Below are positions 17,895 to 25,955 of a DNA stretch of 64,000 bases, piece after piece. Each line of letters begins with the position of its first letter. Within the stretch, counting starts at the first letter, position 1. The notes beneath the pieces were generated by a model. It saw only the letters and a list, made by a program, of their open reading frames with translations, made no database searches and was not told where the DNA came from. The translations under genes were made by a program, and so were the position numbers. This DNA comes from Ruminococcaceae bacterium YAD3003. GTDB lineage: Bacteria; Bacillota; Clostridia; Saccharofermentanales; Saccharofermentanaceae. Where the stretch lies: positions 116,624 to 180,623 of the forward strand of contig FNPA01000006.1 of assembly GCA_900107185.1 (NCBI GenBank), given 5' to 3'.

Positions 17895-17924
17895 ATTATA
17901 AATGTAAAGGCGCCCTGGTTACAA
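17895..17924 (-). promoter_or_regulatory. Promoter of the MATE gene, placed for a leaderless transcript
   Basis: Minus strand: TTGTAA (17919-17924), 18-bp spacer, TATAAT (17895-17900). Only 7 nt separate the -10 box from the ATG (17887). The spacer overlaps the hairpin that may terminate larA. Confidence 0.6.
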
Positions 17925-17931
17925 CGCCTTT
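17906..17931 (-). terminator. Hairpin at the end of larA
   Basis: A 7-bp perfect stem, AAAGGCG (17906-17912) with CGCCTTT (17925-17931), 12-nt loop. On the minus strand it is followed by a weak T-rich run. It coincides with the MATE promoter region. Confidence 0.5.
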
Positions 17932-17963
17932 AATCAATTCATTTCTTTCAATTGAAGTGTTGT

Positions 17964-19217
17964 TTATTCTTCTGGAGGCATCGGGAGTGTAGCACCACCG
18001 AAGGGCATGCAGATTACAGAACAATCTTCTCCATATCTTGCATATGCTTCGTCGAACGCTTCCTGTGCTGAATGCATGGGCTCTAAGAAAATGCTTCTTA
18101 CGAAGTCGTCGTCCATCTCGGAGATGAGAACGATCTTCGCATGCTTTAATACCATCGCAATAGCTGCAGCCTTATGCCCGCCAAGCTGGAAGTCTTTTCC
18201 GACTCTCTCGATGAGTTCATCTGCGGTATTTGCAGTAGTGAGCCACTCCTCGAATTTGGCGCTTCCCAAACCTTCGTTGCAAGCACCGATAACGATGATC
18301 GTACCGCCGTCTGCTACGGCATATTTTGAGTTGTCCAGAGCCTTCTGAGTCTGGTAGAGGTTAGCGTCCTTAGGTGCGCCTCCCTGTGAGACGATAACGA
18401 TATCAGCTCTTCTCTTAAGCGGCTTTCTGTACATCTTGTCGAGGTACTTGCAGCCTGCTCTGTGAGCCTCGGTGACATCACCTGCGACACAATAAACGAT
18501 ATGCTTATGCTCGTCGAGAATAGGATTGACGATGAAACCTAAGTGGCAGAATGTCTCTGATTCTTCGATGTCTGCTCTGATAGGATTACCGTTAAGGTTA
18601 CCTGCACAGGCCTTCTCATCTACCATCATGCGGTGGTTAGCCTGAATGGCTAACGGTGTTGAAACACCGGGCATAAGAGCCTTGGCGCCGCCGGAATAAC
18701 CTGCGAAATAATGGAACTCGATGTTGCCAACGCCGATCCTGAAATCTGCTTCAGCAACGCTTCTGGTGATATCAACGGGAGTTCCTCTTGAAGTATCTCC
18801 CATGTGGATGCAGTCGGAAGGATCTGAATCGATGCATTTTACTTCGTTGTAAACACGCTCACCGACAAGCTTTTTCTTTTCTTCTTCTGTGTGAGGTCTG
18901 TGTGAGCCCAATGCGAAAACGACATAGATATCTTCTTTTTTGCAGCCGGCAAGATAGAGTTCATCAAGGATAGAAGGGATTACATCAAAACTCGGGATCG
19001 GTCTTGAGATATCGCTTGTTATAATGCAGATCTTCTGGCCGGGCTTAACAAGATCCTTGAGACGGGGAGAGCCAATGGGGTTTTCCAACGCATAAACAAC
19101 AGCATCAGGACCTCTTCTCTCGTGCTCAATCTCATTAGCAACGAGGACCTGGTCAAGATTCTTATCGGGAATATCTACAATCTGTACGCCTTTGCCGTAG
19201 CCGAATTCAACCTTCAT
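17964..19217 (-). CDS. larA: LarA-family nickel-pincer lactate racemase-like enzyme
   Basis: A 417-residue protein of the LarA (DUF2088) family. Seen: TSDISRPIP near residue 69, the catalytic-histidine motif GSHRPHTEEE near 103, and HYFAGYSGGAKALMPGVS near 168-186, containing the second histidine and the lysine that in LarA carries the nickel pincer nucleotide. LarA interconverts D- and L-lactate; many homologues racemise or epimerise other 2-hydroxyacids. The cofactor makers LarB, LarC and LarE are not in the window, so true lactate specificity is unproven. SD GGAGAGG precedes the ATG. Confidence 0.85.
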   Translation of the reverse strand: MKVEFGYGKGVQIVDIPDKNLDQVLVANEIEHERRGPDAVVYALENPIGSPRLKDLVKPGQKICIITSDISRPIPSFDVIPSILDELYLAGCKKEDIYVVFALGSHRPHTEEEKKKLVGERVYNEVKCIDSDPSDCIHMGDTSRGTPVDITRSVAEADFRIGVGNIEFHYFAGYSGGAKALMPGVSTPLAIQANHRMMVDEKACAGNLNGNPIRADIEESETFCHLGFIVNPILDEHKHIVYCVAGDVTEAHRAGCKYLDKMYRKPLKRRADIVIVSQGGAPKDANLYQTQKALDNSKYAVADGGTIIVIGACNEGLGSAKFEEWLTTANTADELIERVGKDFQLGGHKAAAIAMVLKHAKIVLISEMDDDFVRSIFLEPMHSAQEAFDEAYARYGEDCSVICMPFGGATLPMPPEE

Positions 19218-19233
19218 ATGCCTCTCCGAATAT

Positions 19234-19239
19234 ATTATA
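19234..19239 (-). promoter_or_regulatory. -10 box of larA
   Basis: TATAAT on the minus strand, about 16 nt before the start and followed by the SD. The -35 is weak. Confidence 0.5.
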
Positions 19240-19295
19240 AGATTTTACTATTTTACCTTGATAACTTTTATTCACAAGGACAAAGATGCCTAAAA

Positions 19296-19327
19296 GCCGA
19301 AAATCGTTAATTTTACTGATTTTCGGC
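19296..19327. terminator. 10-bp perfect hairpin between larA and the lipoprotein gene
   Basis: GCCGAAAATC (19296-19305) pairs perfectly with GATTTTCGGC (19318-19327). On the minus strand the stem is followed by TTTTAGG, which would stop leftward readthrough from prsW before it reaches larA. Confidence 0.5.
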
Positions 19328-19423
19328 GAACTTTTGAGCTTTTCCATATGCTATGTATCTTTAATTTTGCCAGGGGACTTAGTCGCCGTCTGCCCGTGAA
19401 AAAGTATCAGCAGGGCCATGCAG

Positions 19424-19429
19424 TATAAT
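19424..19429 (+). promoter_or_regulatory. -10 box of the small lipoprotein gene
   Basis: TATAAT, 31 nt before the ATG; GAGGGG lies 7 nt before the ATG as SD. No -35 consensus seen. Confidence 0.5.
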
Positions 19430-19460
19430 TACATAAGAAAAACTTTCGAGGGGAAAACAA

Positions 19461-19862
19461 ATGAAGACAAGAAGTATCAAGTTCATTGCCGTGTTTGCGT
19501 TAGTTCTCGCAGGACTGTTTGTATTTGCAGGCTGCGGCAATAAGGAAATTGAAGGTACATGGGTCCTCGTCGAAGAATATGAGAGTGACGGAACAAAGAT
19601 TTCCACGTCTGAATTAAAGGATATAGGAGTATCCGAGAAGTATGTGGTGAACGGAGAGTCAGCCGAATATACATGCGAGATTCAGGAACTCGAAAAGCCG
19701 ATAACGATGACTTTTATCGTGGAACAGACTGGTGATAATACTTATAATTTCAAGATCTCCGACGATTATGTTTTTGTATCGCCCGAAGTTCATGGCAACA
19801 AAATGTCATATACAGTCGGTGAAGGCGATGACAGTTTGAAAATGGTCTTCAAGAGGCAGTAA
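19461..19862 (+). CDS. Small predicted lipoprotein, lipocalin-like
   Basis: A 133-residue exported protein. A signal peptide of ~24 residues (MKTRSIKF, then a hydrophobic run) ends in VFAGC, a lipobox with phenylalanine at -3, so Cys25 would be lipidated. The mature part starts NKEIEGTWVLVEEYESDGTK and is beta-rich; an opening 'G-x-W' strand is typical of small lipocalin-like or DUF4923-type lipoproteins in Clostridia. No function can be assigned. Convergent with the prsW-like gene, only 21 bp apart, with no clear terminator between. Confidence 0.75.
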   Translation: MKTRSIKFIAVFALVLAGLFVFAGCGNKEIEGTWVLVEEYESDGTKISTSELKDIGVSEKYVVNGESAEYTCEIQELEKPITMTFIVEQTGDNTYNFKISDDYVFVSPEVHGNKMSYTVGEGDDSLKMVFKRQ

Positions 19863-19883
19863 AGTTTTATCCGTTTACGATCC

Positions 19884-20828
19884 TTATTGCTGTACAGGTG
19901 TTGTTCTCGGAGTTCCGCAACGGCCGCAGAAATAGTATGCAGATATTGTTCCGCATTTAGGGCAGACCCATGTGTTATCAATAGTAGGACGGGACCTTCC
20001 GCATTTAGGACAGAAGTTGAGCTGGTTTGAATTACCGCAGGTGCACGTCCAGGTTCCCATGACAGCTGGTCTGTAGATAGTCTGTGTTTGTGGTTCATCA
20101 GGCAATGTAACGATGCAGAAATCGTTTCTTGCTGACTTTATAACCAGGATGACGGATACGACGAACAAAGCGATGAGGAAGATGATCCATACAACAATGC
20201 TTACTATCATTACACCGGTCTCACCGGATGCCTGAGCACCCATTAAGATCGCATCGTAGATACCGTGGATTGCAATCGGAACGATAATGGCGAGCGCCTT
20301 GAACATTGCGCTCTTTCCTTTGTTGTTTGTAAGGCTCGCGTATTTTGCCTTGCTGTAGAAGAAACCCATGAACACTGCAAAGCAAGCGTGTCCGGGAACA
20401 GAAGTAACCATACGCATAAGTGCAGTAATAATGCCGCCTCCGAGTACAACATAACCGACATTTTCCAGAGCGGCGAATCCCAAAGATACGAATACTGCGT
20501 ATACGAGGGCATCATAGCTGTAGTTGAAATTCTTATGCTTCCATGTTCTGATCCTTAATACGGCATATTTACCCAACTCTTCGGCAGGACCTACGATAAG
20601 CATTGCTTTGATCCATGCGTAAGCAATCGATGTCTCAGGAACGACCGTGGCGACAACAAATGTGCCTATAAGCTCAGAAATCAGGGCTGTTACTGATGTT
20701 GCCATTCCCAGGAAAAACAGTGAAACAAGGAAACCAAACGGTTCTTTTTCTTTCTTGTCATTGAAATAGATGAAGATCAAAAGACCTGCTACAGGTATCA
20801 GTGCCAGAGTAAAAAGGATATTGCTCAT
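19884..20828 (-). CDS. PrsW-like intramembrane protease with C-terminal zinc ribbons
   Basis: A 314-residue protein. Residues 1-235 carry about seven membrane helices with the PrsW signatures: GPAEELGKYAVLR near 79 (EExxK), ALENVGYV near 119, PGHACFAVFMG near 144 and HGIYDAILMG near 188. PrsW cleaves membrane anti-sigma factors in Bacillus. The last ~55 residues hold two CxC/CxxC...CxxC zinc ribbons (WTCTCGNS...FCPKCG and WVCPKCGT...FCGRCG), probably facing the cytosol. No anti-sigma or sigma factor gene is near, so the substrate is unknown. Confidence 0.83.
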   Translation of the reverse strand: MSNILFTLALIPVAGLLIFIYFNDKKEKEPFGFLVSLFFLGMATSVTALISELIGTFVVATVVPETSIAYAWIKAMLIVGPAEELGKYAVLRIRTWKHKNFNYSYDALVYAVFVSLGFAALENVGYVVLGGGIITALMRMVTSVPGHACFAVFMGFFYSKAKYASLTNNKGKSAMFKALAIIVPIAIHGIYDAILMGAQASGETGVMIVSIVVWIIFLIALFVVSVILVIKSARNDFCIVTLPDEPQTQTIYRPAVMGTWTCTCGNSNQLNFCPKCGRSRPTIDNTWVCPKCGTISAYYFCGRCGTPRTTPVQQ

Positions 20829-20897
20829 ATTGGTCTCCCTTATTCTTTAATAGTTTTCCGATGAAGATAGGATATCATTATATTTTTACTTTTCCAC

Positions 20898-22619
20898 TTA
20901 TTCATCGTCTCCGCCGTCAGGTTCCTCGCCCGGTAATCTTGTGGAGTTGCCTTCTATCATGTCGAGGAATTGGGCAAATTTAGTGGTCGCGCGCCTTATG
21001 TCGTGATCGTTTCCGTTCTCAAGACACATCCTGAAGTTGAGCAGGGCATCAACAATGATCTGACGCTCAAAACTTAATGTTTCTTCGATGATTCTTTCTG
21101 CGCGGGCGATCAGGAGCTCCTGTTTCTCGTTGTCAGGAGATGCCAGACGCAATACATCGAGCTGAGCTTTGCATCTGTCTAATTCTGCTTTGCTCATCGT
21201 ATTACTCTCGCTCAGAATGACCTTCGTATAATCAACATTCTCATTGGATTTAACATCTACAATAAGAATACCGTTGATATCATAAGTGAGTTTAACATCG
21301 CCTAAATATCCGTGCATCGGTGTAGGAGGGACGGGTATAGTAAGTTGTCCTAGCTTAATATTTTTGTCGGGGATAATGCTCTCTCCCTGATAAATAGTGA
21401 CGCGGAACTGGGTCTGATTATCAGCGACGGCATAATAGCTGTGAGTCTTGCTGCTCGGGAGCATTGAATTGCGCTGGATTATAAAATCCATAATGTTCTC
21501 CTGAGTGCGGTGATCGTGCATTGAAATGCCCAGAGAGAAAGGACAGATATCTGTCAGGATGATGTCCTTAAACTGTTCGTTACGGCTCTTCATACCGGCA
21601 AATATTCCGGCACCGATTGCAATTGCCGTGTCGGGATTGAGATCAGTGCAGGGTGCTCTTCCCGTGAGTTTCTCGATATATGCAGCTACTGTAGGCATCT
21701 TGCATGAACCGCCGACGAGAATGATATCCTTGATCTCCTGTATGTTTACATGACTGTCGTGAAGAACTCTTCTGATAGGTTCGCCGATCTTCTCGAAAAC
21801 TTCATGTCCGATCTTAATAAGAGTGTTGTTGTCCAATGTCAGTGTGAATTTCTCATCACCGATATTGACTGACATTACACAAATAGGTGTATCTGTCAGA
21901 GCGATCTTGCAGTTCTCTGCCATCTTATAGATCGATGCTCTCTCGGAGGGGGTGAGGACATCGTCATTAAGTCCGTTATCTGCAAGGAAAGCCTTATAGA
22001 TCGCCTCGTTAAAATCCTTTCCTCCGAGTTGGTTGTTCCCTGCAACTGCGAGGATCTCCATTACGTTGTCAAAAGAATCGATTATTGATACGTCTAAGGT
22101 GCCTCCGCCGAAATCCACAACCATATATGTTCCGTCTTCGAAACCGTGTTTCTGCATATATGCCAGAGCTGCAGCTGACGGCTCGTTTATCAGACGCTCA
22201 ACCTTGAGGCCTGACATCTCGGCAGCCTGTTTTGTTGCGTTTCTGCGGTAATCGTCGAAGTATGCGGGAACGCTGATGATTGCTTCAGTTACCTCTTCTC
22301 CGAGAACGGCTTCGGAATCTTCCTTGATCTTCTTCAAGACAAGGGAAGATAACTGTTCAGATGTGAATTTCTGTGAGCCTAAGGAATACTCTGTTTTGGT
22401 ACCCATGGTGCGTTTGAATTCCGATGCAGTCTTGTCAGGGTGTGAGATGAGTCTTTCTTTGGCCACGTTTCCGACAACGATGTTATCGGAATCATCGATG
22501 CCTACTACAGACGGTGTGAGATGTGATCCCAAAGAGTTTTTAATAACAACAGGCGCACCATCTTTCCAAATGCATGCAAGACTGTTTGTAGTTCCCAGAT
22601 CTATTCCTATTACTGCCAT
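20898..22619 (-). CDS. hscC: HscC-type Hsp70 chaperone
   Basis: A 573-residue Hsp70 distinct from the DnaK at 28359. The nucleotide-binding domain is complete: [39 protein letters not shown]. The substrate-binding beta domain starts LTDICPFSLGISM, and the C-terminal lid is short with an acidic tail (no EEVD-like or GGDF end). Length and sequence style match HscC, a specialised Hsp70 that in E. coli works with membrane J-proteins (DjlB, DjlC). Here a membrane J-like gene lies 16 nt upstream in the same operon. SD GGAGGT precedes the ATG. Confidence 0.88.
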   Translation of the reverse strand: MAVIGIDLGTTNSLACIWKDGAPVVIKNSLGSHLTPSVVGIDDSDNIVVGNVAKERLISHPDKTASEFKRTMGTKTEYSLGSQKFTSEQLSSLVLKKIKEDSEAVLGEEVTEAIISVPAYFDDYRRNATKQAAEMSGLKVERLINEPSAAALAYMQKHGFEDGTYMVVDFGGGTLDVSIIDSFDNVMEILAVAGNNQLGGKDFNEAIYKAFLADNGLNDDVLTPSERASIYKMAENCKIALTDTPICVMSVNIGDEKFTLTLDNNTLIKIGHEVFEKIGEPIRRVLHDSHVNIQEIKDIILVGGSCKMPTVAAYIEKLTGRAPCTDLNPDTAIAIGAGIFAGMKSRNEQFKDIILTDICPFSLGISMHDHRTQENIMDFIIQRNSMLPSSKTHSYYAVADNQTQFRVTIYQGESIIPDKNIKLGQLTIPVPPTPMHGYLGDVKLTYDINGILIVDVKSNENVDYTKVILSESNTMSKAELDRCKAQLDVLRLASPDNEKQELLIARAERIIEETLSFERQIIVDALLNFRMCLENGNDHDIRRATTKFAQFLDMIEGNSTRLPGEEPDGGDDE

Positions 22620-22635
22620 ATGTAACCTCCGGCAA

Positions 22636-23556
22636 TCAGTTTTTCATATTGTGGTTAAATGTTACGTATAAGATGGCTATCATGCCGCCGATTACAACCA
22701 ATATAGATAACACTATCGCGGATAACTCAGTGATTGACTGATGAAAAATGACATCTAATGCAGTGACGATAAACGATAGCGCAAAGCAGATTCCGAGAGG
22801 CAGGAAAAGTCCTTTGAAAACACTTTTCTTATGTGCTGCTTTCTCGGCTTCTACATCTATTTCATGTATGTCGCTGCTTTTACTTTTCTCTTTTTCACCG
22901 AGCTTTGATACGATCTCGCGGAGATTTAACTGCTCGACAGTGTTCTCATCTAACGTTTCCAGCAGCCACTCGCGGAAATCTGAATATGTAAGGCAGTTCC
23001 TTATCAAAGGCTCTTCGATATAGGAATTCCAAATAGTTATGTCATTTGAAAACCTTACCAGCAACTGATACTTTGAGAACAGCGTTTGTGCCAGTGTAAT
23101 TCTGATCCTTAAGGGTATTCCGACTACTTCTGAATATGTGGTAAGTCTGTTTCTTTCCCTGAAATTTACTATGCTGTCGATGATATTACTGATTTCAGAA
23201 TTGTCGATCTCGTCTGTATCCAGTGTACTGAAATCGAATTTATCCTCAGGTGTCTCCTCAGGTTCGACTGTTTTTTCAGAAGCAGTTTCTGATACAGCCG
23301 AGAACTCAAATTCCGGAGTTTTTTTTGCCTCAACAGGAGCACCTGTACCGGGTTGTCTAGGTATATGAGTAATAAAGATACCGGCTCCGCCTTTGGCGTA
23401 ATTTAAAGCCACTTTATAGGCATCATGAAGCTCGCGGAACTTATCCGGTTCATCTTCCGGATTTATCTTGTGTGCAAGAGCCGTATATGCGCGTTTGATT
23501 GCGATAACATCTTTTGTGGGCTCAATGCCCAGAATTTTCCATATGTCTGACGCCAT
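22636..23556 (-). CDS. Membrane-anchored J-like protein, partner of HscC
   Basis: A 306-residue protein. Residues 3-52 form a J-like domain (IWKILGIEPTKDVIAIKRAYTALAH...). The HPD tripeptide, essential for Hsp70 stimulation in classic J-proteins, is replaced: the loop reads INPEDEP, i.e. NPE where HPE/HPD is expected. An acidic variable region (65-120) and a helical region (130-245) follow, then two C-terminal membrane helices (about 250-272 and 277-297). DjlB/DjlC-type proteins have the same plan and pair with HscC. GAGGTAG lies before the ATG. Operon order J-protein then Hsp70. Confidence 0.78.
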   Translation of the reverse strand: MASDIWKILGIEPTKDVIAIKRAYTALAHKINPEDEPDKFRELHDAYKVALNYAKGGAGIFITHIPRQPGTGAPVEAKKTPEFEFSAVSETASEKTVEPEETPEDKFDFSTLDTDEIDNSEISNIIDSIVNFRERNRLTTYSEVVGIPLRIRITLAQTLFSKYQLLVRFSNDITIWNSYIEEPLIRNCLTYSDFREWLLETLDENTVEQLNLREIVSKLGEKEKSKSSDIHEIDVEAEKAAHKKSVFKGLFLPLGICFALSFIVTALDVIFHQSITELSAIVLSILVVIGGMIAILYVTFNHNMKN

Positions 23557-23575
23557 TTCCTACTACCTCGCAGTA

Positions 23576-23581
23576 ATTATA
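23576..23581 (-). promoter_or_regulatory. -10 box of the J-protein/hscC operon
   Basis: TATAAT on the minus strand 19 nt before the J-protein start. No strong -35 and no CIRCE sequence, so this chaperone operon is apparently outside the HrcA regulon. Confidence 0.5.
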
Positions 23582-23604
23582 TATTATTGGAGATAAATTA
23601 AAAA

Positions 23605-24297
23605 CTATAGTGCGGAAAGAGCGGCTACCAATTCATTATCATTAAGAACGATTATATCTGGATCTTTTTCCTGGGAGGGCAAACCTCTTCTGTTTATCCA
23701 CAGGGTGTGCCAGCCGGCAGATATTGCTCCTGTGATGTCATGTTTATATGAGTCTCCGATCATCCAGAGATCGGAAGGCGTGAGGTCTAATCTGGATTCC
23801 ATCATGCGGCAGAGATTTACATCGGGCTTTGTGTAGGGGGTATCACCGGTGACTACAATGTTCCTGCGGTCAAACCATCTGTCCAATCCCAACATATCAA
23901 CTTTGTTCCACTGGTGCTTTGATTCGCCTGCAGTGAGTATTCCCAGACGGACATTGGGGTCAGATGCCAGTTTATCGAGAACTTTTGCCAGACTGTCACT
24001 AATAAACATATGACTCTGGAGTTCCAGATAAGCATCGGCTGCCAGACCGCCGTCTTTGGGTTCGTAGGGGAGACCTAAGATCCTGAATGTCTCGTTATAA
24101 CGCCAGCCGTTAGTGTCGCGGGTTGAAACTGCGCCTGATTCGAGGCCTGCCATATTCATGTCGCTTTTCTCATAGAAGATCCTGATGAATTCACGCCAAT
24201 CATCGATTTTTACACCGAGTACGATCTCAGCTGCCTTAACCAGCATGTCCTGTCTGCAGTACAGCGTATCGTCAATGTCGAAAACGATTCCTCTCAT
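23605..24297 (-). CDS. HAD superfamily hydrolase
   Basis: A 230-residue HAD-fold phosphatase-type protein. Motif I is FDIDDTLY (nucleophile Asp7, acid Asp9), motif II LGILTAGE, motif III lysine in KPDVNLC and motif IV WMIGDSYKHDITGA. The helical cap of ~90 residues places it in subfamily I, like phosphoglycolate-phosphatase or haloacid-type enzymes. The substrate cannot be predicted. SD GGAGGG precedes the start; it lies just downstream of the divergent broken gene's promoter region. Confidence 0.85.
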   Translation of the reverse strand: MRGIVFDIDDTLYCRQDMLVKAAEIVLGVKIDDWREFIRIFYEKSDMNMAGLESGAVSTRDTNGWRYNETFRILGLPYEPKDGGLAADAYLELQSHMFISDSLAKVLDKLASDPNVRLGILTAGESKHQWNKVDMLGLDRWFDRRNIVVTGDTPYTKPDVNLCRMMESRLDLTPSDLWMIGDSYKHDITGAISAGWHTLWINRRGLPSQEKDPDIIVLNDNELVAALSAL

Positions 24298-24375
24298 GAT
24301 CCCTCCGTGTTAACCGCTTAAAGATAATTGTTATATATTAATGCAGTTTACGAAAAATGGAATGAGGGATTTTCA

Positions 24376-24451
24376 ATGAAACTATTTAACAAATGCCTTG
24401 CAATTGCAGTGGCAGGCCTGATGGCGTTTCCTTTGTTTACTGCTCGTTCAG
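24376..24451 (+). pseudogene. 5' remnant of a secreted-protein gene
   Basis: An SD (GAGGGA, 24364-24369) and an ATG at 24376 start a textbook signal peptide: MKLFNKCLAIAVAG then LMAFPLFTA. After about 25 codons the frame runs into the 3' end of the convergent membrane-protein gene, and the remaining in-frame codons are simply antisense to it. An AT-rich promoter-like stretch (TATATT near 24335) precedes it. I read this as a gene cut off by a deletion or insertion at about 24445-24452. A very short functional peptide is possible but unlikely. Confidence 0.5.
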
Positions 24452-25759
24452 TTATCCCTGGTAAGCTCCGTGGGAGCCGGTATATTCCACTGTGTCAGGA
24501 TCACCGAATGAGAAGCAGTTCTTATAGTGTGAGCCATTTTCTGCAAGCTTCTCCTTATCGACAGTGTAGAAGCACAGGAGCTTTTTGCCGGGCTCGTGCT
24601 CCTTGCCCTTTTCGCATGCGATCCTGGCAAACGATTCATCCGTGAAAGATTCGATCATAAGGTTGCCGCCGTCCTCATGGTCTGCCACCGTTACATACTC
24701 GACATACCATCCTTCAGCGTTCTTTAAGTCATTGGCATACGCCTTTTCGATCATCTCATCTGTTAACTGAAGCTTTGCAGGTTCCGTGCTTTCTGACTCG
24801 CCGTTGATCTTGTTTACCGCGGAATTCCACTGCGTCTCTACGGTCATGCTCTTTGCGGATCCGTTTAAGACATAGGTGCCCATGAATATTGCGGCGGCTA
24901 AGAACATCAGACCCATGACTACAGGCAGCACAACAGAGAGAGGATGTGTCGCGACAGGGGACATGATGCCCTCGGGATGCTTCGGATCGATCCTGATCGG
25001 AACTGACTGGCCGAGAGCAATATCAGAATCTTTCTTGGTTACGAACTCATCGTACAGGGCTTCATACTGGACGCCGTTGTAATTGTACGAGAACAGAGGG
25101 GAAGAAAGGATGAAAGTATGCATCATATGATTTGAACCTTCGTCTCTGCTCACGCTGCGCACATAGCCCTTACAGACTGCGTTTATCTCTTCAGTATAGA
25201 TAAATTTGCCTGAGAGAGCTTTCAAGATGAAGATCAAAGGGAGAGCAATGCCTGACAAGCCGAAAAGAATACATGCGATAAGAATCAATAATTCAGCTCC
25301 TTCAAAATGAGATCTGAATATCAAAAGAAGAAGGATAGCAGCTGAAGCCAGGGATATGAAGACTCCCGTAATCCTGTTGATTAGAGCCCTGCTGGCAGAT
25401 TCGACGTTCCCGCCTTTTCCCGTGATGACGAGTGAGAGGCCCGCGATCAGGAATATGACGCAGAAGATAAACCCGAATATCAGGATCTGCTTAAGGATCA
25501 AGGATACGACAAGTGAAGCGAAAACTACGCATACGAGAATAATGCCGATCAGGGAGCGTTTTCTTTTCGTTTCTTCCTCTTCAGGCGATAAGGACTTATC
25601 CTTGAGGCCATAAAAATCGCGGTTCAGATCACGTACATCAGTTGTTATATATTTACCGGGAAGCTTATAGTATTCATCCAGAAGTTCGTGATACGCTTCA
25701 TCAGTAAGATATTGATCTTCGCTGAACTTCCAGGTCTGGTTATCCTTATAAAAAAACAT
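24452..25759 (-). CDS. DUF3592-like membrane protein, function unknown
   Basis: A 435-residue protein. After a ~70-residue soluble start come two pairs of membrane helices (about 68-110 and 128-180), a soluble DUF3592-like segment (187-270: INAVCKGYVRSV ... LFSYNYNGVQYEA ... VPIRIDPKHPEGI), one more membrane helix (~280-305) and an external C-terminal part of ~125 residues. DUF3592 proteins are membrane proteins of unknown role. SD AGGAGG and TATAAT (25788-25793, minus strand) precede the ATG; the promoter faces away from hrcA in the same gap. Confidence 0.65.
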   Translation of the reverse strand: MFFYKDNQTWKFSEDQYLTDEAYHELLDEYYKLPGKYITTDVRDLNRDFYGLKDKSLSPEEEETKRKRSLIGIILVCVVFASLVVSLILKQILIFGFIFCVIFLIAGLSLVITGKGGNVESASRALINRITGVFISLASAAILLLLIFRSHFEGAELLILIACILFGLSGIALPLIFILKALSGKFIYTEEINAVCKGYVRSVSRDEGSNHMMHTFILSSPLFSYNYNGVQYEALYDEFVTKKDSDIALGQSVPIRIDPKHPEGIMSPVATHPLSVVLPVVMGLMFLAAAIFMGTYVLNGSAKSMTVETQWNSAVNKINGESESTEPAKLQLTDEMIEKAYANDLKNAEGWYVEYVTVADHEDGGNLMIESFTDESFARIACEKGKEHEPGKKLLCFYTVDKEKLAENGSHYKNCFSFGDPDTVEYTGSHGAYQG

Positions 25760-25872
25760 ATATCCATCCTCCTCTTAATCCTCAAACATTATAACAAAGT
25801 TTTTTTACTATTGAAGTAAACCCGTATTTTTACGGGGCTTCTGCGCGCCTCAGATTTCACTCAAATATTCAT

Positions 25873-25901
25873 TTGACTATTTTTGACTTTAAGAGTATAT
25901 T
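25873..25901 (+). promoter_or_regulatory. SigA promoter of the hrcA operon
   Basis: TTGACT (25873-25878), 17-bp spacer, TATATT (25896-25901); the CIRCE operator begins 4 bp downstream, covering the expected start of transcription. Confidence 0.88.
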
Positions 25902-25905
25902 GTTG

Positions 25906-25932
25906 TTGGCACTCGAAGGCATAGAGTGCTAA
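25906..25932 (+). promoter_or_regulatory. CIRCE operator (HrcA-binding site)
   Basis: TTGGCACTC-N9-GAGTGCTAA: the classic CIRCE inverted repeat TTAGCACTC-N9-GAGTGCTAA with one change in the left arm. HrcA bound here represses the operon until heat or misfolded protein titrates GroE. The only CIRCE found in the window. Confidence 0.96.
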
Positions 25933-25955
25933 TTGGAGAAGGGAGAGACCTGAAG

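Noticed and set aside
19296..19327. Regulatory operator for larA
   Set aside because: A perfect 10-bp stem with an adjoining T-run on the minus strand fits a terminator better than a protein-binding site, and it lies well upstream of the larA -10.
24452..24645. Continuation of the plus-strand ORF from 24376 as a real protein
   Set aside because: These codons are antisense to the well-supported membrane-protein gene and have no protein-like composition.
25926..25955. Earlier GTG start of hrcA
   Set aside because: It lies inside the CIRCE operator and gives a non-family N-terminus; the ATG at 25956 has a good SD.
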